Positions 41,845-49,985 of a DNA stretch of 64,000 nt are shown here, piece after piece; within the stretch, counting starts at the first letter, position 1; each line of letters begins with the position of its first letter. Position numbers and translations under genes: made by a program. The stretch covers positions 62,001-126,000 of the forward strand of contig CAAGEK010000051.1 in the NCBI GenBank assembly GCA_900768845.1. Reading direction: 5' to 3'. The notes under the pieces were generated by a model that was not told the origin of the DNA, ran no database searches, and saw only the letters and a list, made by a program, of their open reading frames with translations. Source of the DNA: Alphaproteobacteria bacterium. GTDB taxonomy: Bacteria; Pseudomonadota; Alphaproteobacteria; CAAGCB01; CAG-977.

Positions 41845-43560
41845 TCAGGTCAAATATTTTGAAACATCAACCTCGTCAAGCTGTTCGGGCTTCATATATT
41901 GTTCGGCATATTCGCGATAAACGCCGGATTTCAGGAACAGCTGGAACAAATCGGGATCCAAATGACCGCCGGAAACCATTTTCGACATAATGTCGATAAT
42001 CTCGGACAGCGTTTTGATTTTCTTATACGGCTTGTCGCTGGAAGTCAGGGCTTCAAACACATCGGCCATTCCCATAATTCTGGCGGGGATGGACATTTCT
42101 TCGCGTTTCAATCCCTTGGGGAAACCCTTTCCGTCCATACGTTCGTGATGTCCGCCCGCGTATTCCGCCACTTGCGACAAATGCGAAGGGAACGGGACGG
42201 TTTGCAGGATTTCGATCGTCATATCGATATGGCTGTTGATTTTTTTGCTTTCCTCGGGAGTCAGCGTCCCTCTGCGAATGCACAGGTTATGGATTTCTCC
42301 GCGGTTGTAACCGCTGAAAATATGATCGGGCGCATCCTCCAACAACGGTTCCGCAGGATTTGTCTTTGGCGGGGGGGCGTCCTTGATGCGGTTGCGTTCG
42401 TCCCAAGAAAGCCCCAGCGTTTTGTCGAAATAGCGGTGATATGTTCTGGTCGCGATTTTTTTAATACGTTCGACGTCTTCATCCGACAAAGGCACGTCGC
42501 CGACATTGCACGCCGCGAGAAAAGCGAAATCATCCTCGAGCTTTGCGACTTTCGCAGAAAACTCTTTCAACAGCTCTTCCTGCGGCACTTTTCCCGCCAG
42601 ACGTTTTTTCAAGTAATCGATATGGGCGTCGCGGCGCAGGATTTCAAAGCGTGCGCGAACTTCATGGATGCGGTTCGATATGGTTTCCAGCTTTGTCGCC
42701 TTGTCCAAAATATATTCGGGCGTTGCGATTTTACCGCAATCGTGCAACCACGTCGCCAAATGAAAGGCGTACCATTCGTCTTCGCTCAACTCGAAATCCC
42801 TGAACGCGCCTTCGGTGTCCATTTCCGCGGCCATTGCCAACATACGGGCGATGACGGGCACACGCTGACAGTGCATCCCCGAATAGGGCGATTTGTTATC
42901 AATCGCACGGGCGATAATGTCCAGAAAAGCCTCCAACACGGCTTTGCGCGATTCGCTGAGCATTTGGTTGTCGATTGCGGCCGCGGCATAAATCCCCAAA
43001 ACTTCGACGATTTTCTGAACGGGTTGGGAAAATCCCACCGTTTCGCCCGTCGGCGTACTGGCGTTAATCAATTGCAACACCGCAAGAACCTGACCCGCAC
43101 GCGTTTTCAACGGAACCGTCAGGAAGGATTTGGAACGGAACCCCGTTTTCCTGTCGAATTTCTGCGTACCCGAAAAATCGAACATATCCGTATCGTACGC
43201 ATCGGCGATATTGACGATTTCCCCCGTCAAAGCCGCATAAGTCGCAATGTTGGAAACGTTGGGTTCCTGCGTTTGCGGATTGAACAAATTCAACGGCGGA
43301 AAAGACGCGCCGCCCAACCCGTTCGCATCGGTTTTCAGTTTGTCGTTCATCATGATGGAAAAAAACAGCTGTCGTCCGGTCTTGTCCATCAGGTACAACG
43401 TTGCGGCTTCGGCGTGGCATAATTCCTTTGCCGTCGTCAAAATGTGGCGCAACAGCACGTCCATATCCTGTTCCGTCGCCAGAACGTTCGCCAAATCCGA
43501 CAATTTGACGAGTTCTTCCGCCGACAAAGAAAGCGATTGACCGTTTCCGACTGTTTCCAT
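41845..43560 (-). CDS. GAF / HD-GYP cyclic-di-GMP phosphodiesterase
   Basis: 571 residues. A GAF domain occupies ~20-200 (CHAEAATLYLMDKTGRQLFF; FLTVPLKTRAGQVLAVLQLI). The HD-GYP domain follows: TWLHDCGKI with His273/Asp274, then HHERMDGKGFPKGL at 471-484 and RIMGMADVFEALTS. The GYP motif is GFP here, a change seen in active members. About 140 residues (285-425) with a coiled charged stretch are inserted between HD and the second half; this is longer than the usual domain. It degrades c-di-GMP if active, with GAF sensing an unknown ligand. It is divergent from pmbA. Confidence 0.88.
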   Translation of the reverse strand: METVGNGQSLSLSAEELVKLSDLANVLATEQDMDVLLRHILTTAKELCHAEAATLYLMDKTGRQLFFSIMMNDKLKTDANGLGGASFPPLNLFNPQTQEPNVSNIATYAALTGEIVNIADAYDTDMFDFSGTQKFDRKTGFRSKSFLTVPLKTRAGQVLAVLQLINASTPTGETVGFSQPVQKIVEVLGIYAAAAIDNQMLSESRKAVLEAFLDIIARAIDNKSPYSGMHCQRVPVIARMLAMAAEMDTEGAFRDFELSEDEWYAFHLATWLHDCGKIATPEYILDKATKLETISNRIHEVRARFEILRRDAHIDYLKKRLAGKVPQEELLKEFSAKVAKLEDDFAFLAACNVGDVPLSDEDVERIKKIATRTYHRYFDKTLGLSWDERNRIKDAPPPKTNPAEPLLEDAPDHIFSGYNRGEIHNLCIRRGTLTPEESKKINSHIDMTIEILQTVPFPSHLSQVAEYAGGHHERMDGKGFPKGLKREEMSIPARIMGMADVFEALTSSDKPYKKIKTLSEIIDIMSKMVSGGHLDPDLFQLFLKSGVYREYAEQYMKPEQLDEVDVSKYLT

Positions 43561-43689
43561 ATTTGACGCCCGGGGCTAAAGAGAGGGTTCTAATGGAAAT
43601 TATCCCATTTCCAATCCGCCGAGTCAAAAATTATCCTGTTGTTTCGTATGACAAAAATATAAAACTTGAGCTTTCTTGCGATTATTTTA

Positions 43690-43718
43690 CGGACATCAAA
43701 TGTTTTCGCCGTTATAAT
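43690..43718 (+). promoter_or_regulatory. Sigma-70-type promoter upstream of pmbA
   Basis: CGGACA (43690-43695) and a perfect TATAAT (43713-43718) separated by 17 bases. Transcription would start near 43725, giving a leader of ~108 bases before the pmbA ATG at 43833. Confidence 0.5.
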
Positions 43719-43832
43719 GTGTCCCGTTTTTCAATGCGGAAAAAAGCTCCCGCCGTTTTCCGGTTTTTAAAGGAAACAAAAGGGGGAAAGGAAAAGCTTT
43801 TTTACGCTCCTTTTTACAACAAGGATATAACC

Positions 43833-45179
43833 ATGCCAGCATCCCTTTGCCTTCAAGACGCCGTATCCCTGCTGACGGAACGGGCAACCGCATACGGAGC
43901 GGACGGTGCGGAATCGTTCGCGGCGAGCAACATCGGCATTTCCGCCGAATGCCGTTTGCAAAAAGCCGAAGCGTTGGAATACTCAAAAACCGCCGCCGTC
44001 GATTTGCGCGTTTTTTGCGGAAAAAGGCAAGCCGTCGTTTCATCAAGCGTTTTGGATGAAAAGTCTTTGGACGAGCTGGCCGATCGCGCCGTCCGGATGG
44101 CGAAATGCGTTCCCGAAGACCCGTATTGCGGTTTGGCCGAATCCGATATGCTGGCATACGATTTTCCGGATCTGGATTTGTACGACTCGGACGTTCCTTC
44201 GACCGGAGCCTTATTGGAAAAAGCCATGAAAGCCGAAGCCGCGGGCTTGGACGTCAAAGGAGTCGTCAATTCGGACGGAGCGTCCGCATCGTACGGCAGT
44301 TCGGAAATCATCATGCTGTCAACGGCAGGCTTTTCAAAAACGTTCCGCCTGTCCGGATCGGGAATCAGCGCATCCCTGATCGCCCAAGACAAAAACGGCG
44401 GCAAAGAAACGGACTATGAATATTCTTCCGCCGTCCACGCATCGGATTTGGATTCGCCCGAATCCGTAGGGAAGAAAGCCGCGCAACGCACCGTCGGAAA
44501 ACTGGGCGCACATAAAATCGAATCAGCGGAAATGAGCGTCGTATTTGAACCCCGCCATTCCAAAAGCCTTTTAGGGCATTTCGCCGCGGCGATCAACGGA
44601 GCCGCCGTCGCGAGGGGGACTTCTTTTCTCAAAGACTGTCTGAACGAACGGTTGTTTCCCGAACACATCGGCATTATCGAAGAACCTTTGCGCAAACGCG
44701 GCATGAATTCCCGTGCGTTCGATTCCGAAGGCTTGCCGACCGCAACACGCGCCTTTATCGAAAACGGCGTTTTAACAAGCTGGGTGCTGGATTTGCATTC
44801 GGCGCGCCGGTTGGGGATGAAACCGACGGGAAACGGCGTGCGGCCGTTGGGGGGAACGCCCCATCCTTCCGTTTCAAACCTGACGCTTTACGGTGAAAAC
44901 ATATCGCCCGAAGACCTGATGTCCGACATAAAACGCGGCGTTTACATAACCGGATTGTTCGGACAGGGAGTCAATCCCGTAACGGGGGATTACAGCAAAG
45001 GGGCGTCGGGCTTCATGATTGAAAACGGCCGGTTGACTTTTCCCGTTCACGAAATCACAATTGCAGGAAATCTCAAAGAAATGTTTTCGGAGCTTCGCGC
45101 CGCAAACGATTTGGAAATCCGTTATGCGTTCAACGCTCCGACCGTTCGTTCGGATCGGATGTCCGTTGCGGGAAAATAG
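43833..45179 (+). CDS. pmbA: TldE/PmbA metallopeptidase family protein
   Basis: 448 residues starting at the ATG at 43833 with AAGGA upstream; the frame stays open to 43563 but that extension is not family sequence. Landmarks: SKTAAVDLRVFCGKRQAVVS, DLYDSDVPSTGALLEKAMKA, VVFEPRHSKSLLGHFAAAIN, EGLPTATRAFIENGVLTSWV and RAANDLEIRYAFNAPTVRSD. With TldD it forms a heterodimer protease that processes small modified peptides such as microcin B17 and degrades CcdA. Only TldD carries the zinc HExxxH site, and TldD is not in this window. Followed by marR after nine bases. Confidence 0.92.
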   Translation: MPASLCLQDAVSLLTERATAYGADGAESFAASNIGISAECRLQKAEALEYSKTAAVDLRVFCGKRQAVVSSSVLDEKSLDELADRAVRMAKCVPEDPYCGLAESDMLAYDFPDLDLYDSDVPSTGALLEKAMKAEAAGLDVKGVVNSDGASASYGSSEIIMLSTAGFSKTFRLSGSGISASLIAQDKNGGKETDYEYSSAVHASDLDSPESVGKKAAQRTVGKLGAHKIESAEMSVVFEPRHSKSLLGHFAAAINGAAVARGTSFLKDCLNERLFPEHIGIIEEPLRKRGMNSRAFDSEGLPTATRAFIENGVLTSWVLDLHSARRLGMKPTGNGVRPLGGTPHPSVSNLTLYGENISPEDLMSDIKRGVYITGLFGQGVNPVTGDYSKGASGFMIENGRLTFPVHEITIAGNLKEMFSELRAANDLEIRYAFNAPTVRSDRMSVAGK

Positions 45180-45188
45180 GGAAATACG

Positions 45189-45527
45189 ATGAAAGGCAAG
45201 ACATTCAAAGAATTGGAATTATGGCGGCAGACGATGTTGGAGCTGGTGCGCAAAAACGACGGCGCGTCCGATTTGACCGCACGGCAAACCGCCGTTTTGC
45301 TGACCGTTTATTTAACGCCTCCGCCGCATACCGTCCGCGCTCTGTCGGCCGAGCTGAACATTTCCAAGCCTGCCATTTCCCGTGCCATAGACCGGTTGAG
45401 CGTGTTGGGTTTTCTGAAACGCCAAACCGATGAAACCGACCGGCGCAGCGTCAATCTGTCCCGCACCCTGTCCGGCGCGGAATACGTCAGCGAATTGGGC
45501 AGGATTATCGCAAAGCATCAGGAATAG
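45189..45527 (+). CDS. MarR family transcriptional regulator
   Basis: 112 residues, somewhat short for MarR. The winged helix-turn-helix is complete: LTARQTAVLLTVYLTPPPHT, VRALSAELNISKPAISRAID (helix-turn-helix), RLSVLGFLKRQTDETDRRSV (wing with the Asp/Arg pair). The dimerisation helices at both ends are truncated relative to 140-residue members. Its position nine bases after pmbA indicates co-transcription. Its target is unknown; no palindromic operator is obvious nearby. Confidence 0.88.
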   Translation: MKGKTFKELELWRQTMLELVRKNDGASDLTARQTAVLLTVYLTPPPHTVRALSAELNISKPAISRAIDRLSVLGFLKRQTDETDRRSVNLSRTLSGAEYVSELGRIIAKHQE

Positions 45528-45550
45528 CCTTTTACGTTCCGGCAATGCAA

Positions 45551-45589
45551 AGGCGGCTTTTCGAACCTGACCGGAAAGCCGCCTGTTTT
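45551..45589 (+). terminator. Terminator after pmbA-marR
   Basis: 10-bp stem AGGCGGCTTT (45551-45560) / AAAGCCGCCT (45575-45584) then GTTTT. It lies between the convergent marR and dehydrogenase genes and may act both ways. Confidence 0.75.
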
Positions 45590-45632
45590 CAACGGGATGT
45601 TATCGTTCCCGACAAAAGCCGGAAACCGTTTT

Positions 45633-46667
45633 TTATTGTTTATTCAAAACGGAATTAACCGTCTTGCCCGCCAAAAACGAAACAATGTTATCGTTTGCCG
45701 TTTTCAAAATACGGTGAACCGCATCGATGGAGTTAAACGCGACGTGCGGCGTGACGATGACGTTCGGCAATTGCATCAAGCGATGGTTGATCAGCGAACG
45801 CAACAGCGAATCCGCCCCTTGCGCCTTTGCCGAAGCCAAAAACAAATCGTCGTGGATGACGGATGTTTCGTATTCCAATACGTCCAACCCCGCTCCGCCG
45901 ACTTTTCCCGCGTTGACGGCTTTGTACAATTCTTCGGTATCGATCAGTTCGCCGCGTGCGGTGTTCAGGACGATCACCCCGTCTTTCATTTTTTTAAACG
46001 CGTCCTTGTCCAACAGGTGATAATTTTCCTTTGTCATCGGACAGTGCAAGGACACAACGTCGGATTTTTCCAACAGCTCGTCCTTGGAAACATACGCAAA
46101 TCCCATTTCCTGAGCCGTCTTTTCATTCGGATAGGGGTCATAGGCCAACACCTCCATATCAAACCCTTTGGCCAAGCGGATCATATACCGTCCGATCGCG
46201 CCCGTTCCGATAACGCCGATCGTCCGGCCTTTCAAATCGAATCCCAGATAATCCGCCGTACGGACGTCACCTTTTTTCATATCGTGAAAAGCACGGTTGA
46301 TTTTTCGGGTCAGAACCAACAGCAAACCGATGGCGTATTCCGCCACCGTCGAATCGCCGTACCCCGGAACATTGACCAATTCAATCCCGTGCGCACGGCA
46401 ATAATCCAAATCAATGTTGTTGTACCCCGTCGAACGGACGGCAATCAGCTTTAATTTCGGAAACCGGCGCAGGATTTTTTCACCGACGTCAATAGACGAT
46501 ACAAAGACAGAAAGGACTTCGGCATTTTTAATTTTTTCAAATTCCGCATCGCTCAACGCATCGGGGCTTTGTTCAAAAAACACCGTTTCCGCATCCGCTT
46601 TCAGCGGATTTTTTTCGTAATACGCCTTTGTAATCGCATCAACGTTAAAATAAACGACTTTAACCAT
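45633..46667 (-). CDS. D-2-hydroxyacid dehydrogenase (D-lactate dehydrogenase-like)
   Basis: 344 residues from the ATG at 46667 (GGAGG upstream); an upstream frame extension to 46733 has no start signal. NAD-binding loop GRTIGVIGTGAIGRYMIRL, then VLNTARGELIDTEEL with the catalytic Arg, DVLEYETSVIHDDLF with the Glu region, and NVIVTPHVAFNSIDAV with the catalytic His. Motifs VRSTGYNNIDLDYCRAHGIE and VPGYGDSTVAEYAIGLLLVL are those of the D-lactate/2-hydroxyisocaproate subgroup. It reduces pyruvate or a related keto acid with NADH. The region around GFDLKGRTIG is intact. Confidence 0.9.
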   Translation of the reverse strand: MVKVVYFNVDAITKAYYEKNPLKADAETVFFEQSPDALSDAEFEKIKNAEVLSVFVSSIDVGEKILRRFPKLKLIAVRSTGYNNIDLDYCRAHGIELVNVPGYGDSTVAEYAIGLLLVLTRKINRAFHDMKKGDVRTADYLGFDLKGRTIGVIGTGAIGRYMIRLAKGFDMEVLAYDPYPNEKTAQEMGFAYVSKDELLEKSDVVSLHCPMTKENYHLLDKDAFKKMKDGVIVLNTARGELIDTEELYKAVNAGKVGGAGLDVLEYETSVIHDDLFLASAKAQGADSLLRSLINHRLMQLPNVIVTPHVAFNSIDAVHRILKTANDNIVSFLAGKTVNSVLNKQ

Positions 46668-46741
46668 ATCAAGACCTCCGCGATAAAATTCCTTTCGATA
46701 TTCAAGGATAAAACCGCCGCGAGGCCGAGGCAATATCGCAA

Positions 46742-47008
46742 TCAGGCTATTTTATCGCGTTCCTGCCTTTTACGCTTCAGGCGCATCAGATACCCCGAAC
46801 GCCCCAATCCGTGAAAGCACGCCGATATAACCAGCAAATAGCCCGCCGTCATGTGAACCGTTTTTAAAATCGAACGGATGTCCGCCGGCAAATAAGGTTT
46901 TAAAAACGAACGGACTTCTATCGAAACGAATGCCGTCGCCAAACAAGCGATAACCATAATGTTCCAAAATTTAAAATGCGAAACCGCTTTGATTAAAAGA
47001 TTTAACAT
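46742..47008 (-). CDS. Small membrane protein, DUF4405-like
   Basis: 88 residues, two hydrophobic helices: NIMVIACLATAFVSIEV and HMTAGYLLVISACFHGLG. Two histidines (in KTVHMTAG and ACFHGLGR) lie at positions compatible with heme binding in the cytochrome-b-like DUF4405 family, but the protein has only half the helices of a full-length member. A ribosome site AGGAG overlaps the end of alaA. It begins six bases after the alaA stop and is 74 bases upstream of the dehydrogenase gene. Function unknown; a truncated membrane cytochrome is one possibility. Confidence 0.55.
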   Translation of the reverse strand: MLNLLIKAVSHFKFWNIMVIACLATAFVSIEVRSFLKPYLPADIRSILKTVHMTAGYLLVISACFHGLGRSGYLMRLKRKRQERDKIA

Positions 47009-47014
47009 TGTCCG

Positions 47015-48232
47015 TTACTCCTGCCGATAAGTCGCCAAAAAATCCTTTAATGCGACCAATGCCTTGGTCAAATCATCCTCACGCGGTAAAAACACGACGC
47101 GGAAATGATCGGGATGCTCCCAGTTGAACCCCCTGCCGTGAACCAACAGAATGCGTTTTTCCGTCAACAGATCCAAAACGAATTTCTGGTCGTCGTAAAT
47201 GTTGAATTTCGCCGTGTCCAGCTTAGGGAACATATAAAGCGATCCTTTGGCTTTGACGCACGACACGCCGGGGATGTCGGTTAAAAGCTTGTGACACAGG
47301 TTGCGTTGTTCGTACAACCTGCCGCCGGGGGCGACCAGATCTTTGATGCTTTGATAACCGCCCAAAGCCGTTTGAATCGCGTATTGTCCGGGAACGTTGC
47401 TGCACAAACGCATATTGGCCAACATATCCAAACCGTCGATATAATCCGCCGCGCTTTTCTTGTTTCCGCTCAACACCATCCATGCCGCACGGAACCCCGC
47501 GGAACGGTAGCTTTTCGACACGCCGTTCAACGTCACGCAAAACACGTCGGGAGCCAAAGACGCCAAAGAAACGTGTTCCGTGCCGTCGTATAAAATCTTG
47601 TCGTAAATTTCGTCGCAGAACACGGCCAGTTTGTATTTTTCGGCCAAAGCCGCGATTTTTTCCAAAACTTCACGCGGGTAAACCGCCCCTGTCGGGTTGT
47701 TCGGGTTGATGACGACGACGGCTTTGGTTTTCGGCGTGATTTTCTTTTCCATATCCTCCATGTCCGGATACCATTCCGACTGTTCGTCGCAAACATAATG
47801 CACGGCGTTGCCGCCGGCCAGACGGATCGCCGCCGTCCATAACGGATAATCCGGAGAAGGAACCAGCACTTCGTCGCCGTTGTCCAAAAACGCTTCCATG
47901 CTCATCAAAATCAAATCGCTGACGCCGTTGCCCAGATAAATGTCGTTGATTTGAACGTCGGGAATGTTTTTTTCCTGACAATAATGCATAACGGCTTTGC
48001 GTGCGGGAAAGATCCCCTTGGAATCGGAATAACCGTCCGCGAAAGGCATATTCAAAATCATATCCTTGACGATTTCTTCGGGAGCCGAAAAACCGAACGG
48101 AGCGGGATTGCCGATATTCAGCTTTAAAATCTTGTATCCCGCCTCTTCCAGACGGTTGGCCGCCTTTAAAACGGGGCCGCGGATTTCGTAGCAAACGCCG
48201 TCCAAACGTGAAGATTTATGAAATTCCCTCAT
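47015..48232 (-). CDS. alaA: Alanine/aromatic aminotransferase AlaA
   Basis: 405 residues. Very close to E. coli AlaA along its length: FHKSSRLDGVCYEIRGPVLK, LKLNIGNPAPFGFSAPEEI, YLGNGVSDLI, SPDYPLWTAAIRLAGG, VINPNNPTGAVYPREVLEKI, FCDEIYDKILYDG, NGVSKSYRSAGFRAAWMVL with the PLP lysine, and LGGYQSIKDLVAPGGRLYEQ. Class I aminotransferase that makes alanine from pyruvate and glutamate. AAAGGAG precedes the ATG. It follows the EptA-like gene by 12 bases and is followed six bases later by the small membrane gene, giving a minus-strand operon. Confidence 0.95.
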   Translation of the reverse strand: MREFHKSSRLDGVCYEIRGPVLKAANRLEEAGYKILKLNIGNPAPFGFSAPEEIVKDMILNMPFADGYSDSKGIFPARKAVMHYCQEKNIPDVQINDIYLGNGVSDLILMSMEAFLDNGDEVLVPSPDYPLWTAAIRLAGGNAVHYVCDEQSEWYPDMEDMEKKITPKTKAVVVINPNNPTGAVYPREVLEKIAALAEKYKLAVFCDEIYDKILYDGTEHVSLASLAPDVFCVTLNGVSKSYRSAGFRAAWMVLSGNKKSAADYIDGLDMLANMRLCSNVPGQYAIQTALGGYQSIKDLVAPGGRLYEQRNLCHKLLTDIPGVSCVKAKGSLYMFPKLDTAKFNIYDDQKFVLDLLTEKRILLVHGRGFNWEHPDHFRVVFLPREDDLTKALVALKDFLATYRQE

Positions 48233-48244
48233 AACAAAGCTCCT

Positions 48245-49903
48245 TTAGTCCTTTCTTGACGCTCTCAAAGCCGAATATTCCGACAACGTCATCACACGGG
48301 ACAGGGAAAAATCCCCGTCTTTTCCGAACGTCCCCGTCATCAGGGGATAATCCGTAAAAATATCGTTGCCATGAATAAAGAACTCTTCATCGCGACAGTT
48401 CGGATTCACGATTTCCCATCCCATGACGTCCGCCAGCACCGTTCCCATACGGTAATGCGAAACGAATTTCCGGCGTTTCAGACTGTCATAAATCTTTTTA
48501 TCGGAATGCGCCATATAAATTATGAACGGAACGCTGAAAGCTTCCCGTTTGAAAATATTATGGCCGAACAATCCGTCTTCCCCCAACAGCTGGCCGTGAT
48601 CGGAGGTGACCATGAAAACGCCGTCGTCGGGGGATTTTTGTTTAAAGATTTCAAACGCCCGCCGGATGATCGAATCGGTATAAAGCACGGCATTGTCATA
48701 CGCGTTGACCATTCGGGTGCGACGGTTTCCCCCGTTCGTCGGATACTTTGAAAATTCCGGCTTGCGATGCGCATAATTCGATTCGTACGGGCTGTGCGCC
48801 GTGCGGAAATGCAAAACGACGAAGTGGCGGCCTTCGGACAAATCCAGTTTTTCAAGCAAATGAAGCAGATAATCCTCCCTGAACCGTGAAAAAAGGACGG
48901 GAGCGGTTTCCGAAGTGCGCAAATCGTCGATATGAACGACCCCGATACTGTGAGTGTTTTTCGCATCCTGAGCCGACAACCAGTGCGTCTTATACCCCGC
49001 TTCCTTCGCCAAACGGAACAAATTGACGGGATCGTCCTTCAAAACGTCCAAATTCCCCGGTTCGTTCATCAGATCGAAGAAAATCGGCAGGGCGGAATGT
49101 GTCGAAACGGCCGAAGAAACACCTTTGGCGAATAAAAAGTCCGGATTGCTTTTCATTTCCGACAAAAACGGAGTCGTCGGGCGCGAATAGCCGAAAACGC
49201 CCATATGACCGAATGTCAGGCTTTCCCCCATGACCAGCATGACGACACGCGGCGTTTCACCTTCTTTGCGTTTTGCAAAAACAGGGCGGTAAAGCCCTTG
49301 GGGAACCACGGATTTCAAAGGCAAAGACCGGCCTTTGACCAAATAATAGGAAAAGGTGTTCAAAGAATTGTGAACGGTGTTCCGCGTCGCCGCCGGCAAA
49401 AAGTGTTTCAGGGATTTTCTGGACGCCCGTTCGGGCTTCGCCGCCAACGCGCACAAAACGACCGCGACGGCAAAGACGGAAAAGCCCAACCGCTTTCCGT
49501 ATTTGAAAAAGAAAAACGCCGTGCCGCCGAACGTGGCAAGCAACAACGGCATGACGAACCAAACGTCCTTCAAATCGCCCGTTCCCGCCGCCCAAATATC
49601 AGGGAATTCGGAAAAAATCTTGTGAATGTCGACGGGATTCAAAGGCCGCCCCGAATACGCCGCATAATGAAGCTGAACCGTTTGACAAACGAACAAAACC
49701 GCCGAAACCGACAGGAAAACGGCTCGCCCCGACAAAGACAGGAAAAATCCGAACACCGTCAACGCCGAAAAAAACACGACGTCAAAACCGATTCGCAAAT
49801 GTACGGAAGAAAACCTCAGCGCGTAATCGGGCAGAATCAAAGCCGAAGCGAATAAAAGAGCAAAAATCAGGTTATATTTGAATCGGGCGATTGTTTTTTT
49901 CAT
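48245..49903 (-). CDS. EptA-like phosphoethanolamine transferase (sulfatase fold)
   Basis: 552 residues. Five N-terminal helices (ILPDYALRFSSVHLRIGFDV; VWFVMPLLLATFGGTAFFFF) anchor a periplasmic alkaline-phosphatase-fold domain. VVMLVMGESLTFGHMGVFGY carries the metal-binding Glu; SAVSTHSALPIFFDL has the probable nucleophilic Thr; HFVVLHFRTAHSPYE and VTSDHGQLLGEDG give the Asp/His metal ligands. EptA/CptA/OpgE-type enzymes move phosphoethanolamine from phosphatidylethanolamine to lipid A or other glycans; the acceptor here is not known. Members with Cys/Ser instead of Thr would be sulfatases, which is excluded. It leads the alaA operon. Confidence 0.82.
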   Translation of the reverse strand: MKKTIARFKYNLIFALLFASALILPDYALRFSSVHLRIGFDVVFFSALTVFGFFLSLSGRAVFLSVSAVLFVCQTVQLHYAAYSGRPLNPVDIHKIFSEFPDIWAAGTGDLKDVWFVMPLLLATFGGTAFFFFKYGKRLGFSVFAVAVVLCALAAKPERASRKSLKHFLPAATRNTVHNSLNTFSYYLVKGRSLPLKSVVPQGLYRPVFAKRKEGETPRVVMLVMGESLTFGHMGVFGYSRPTTPFLSEMKSNPDFLFAKGVSSAVSTHSALPIFFDLMNEPGNLDVLKDDPVNLFRLAKEAGYKTHWLSAQDAKNTHSIGVVHIDDLRTSETAPVLFSRFREDYLLHLLEKLDLSEGRHFVVLHFRTAHSPYESNYAHRKPEFSKYPTNGGNRRTRMVNAYDNAVLYTDSIIRRAFEIFKQKSPDDGVFMVTSDHGQLLGEDGLFGHNIFKREAFSVPFIIYMAHSDKKIYDSLKRRKFVSHYRMGTVLADVMGWEIVNPNCRDEEFFIHGNDIFTDYPLMTGTFGKDGDFSLSRVMTLSEYSALRASRKD

Positions 49904-49985
49904 TTTTATGCCGAATCTTCAAGCGTGCAACGGGAGAATATTATAAACCCCGACCGGAAAAAACAACCTTTTTCGGGCGATTCCC

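Noticed and set aside
41899..43422. Plus-strand open frame of 507 codons
   Set aside because: Antisense to the GAF-HD-GYP gene with all its motifs.
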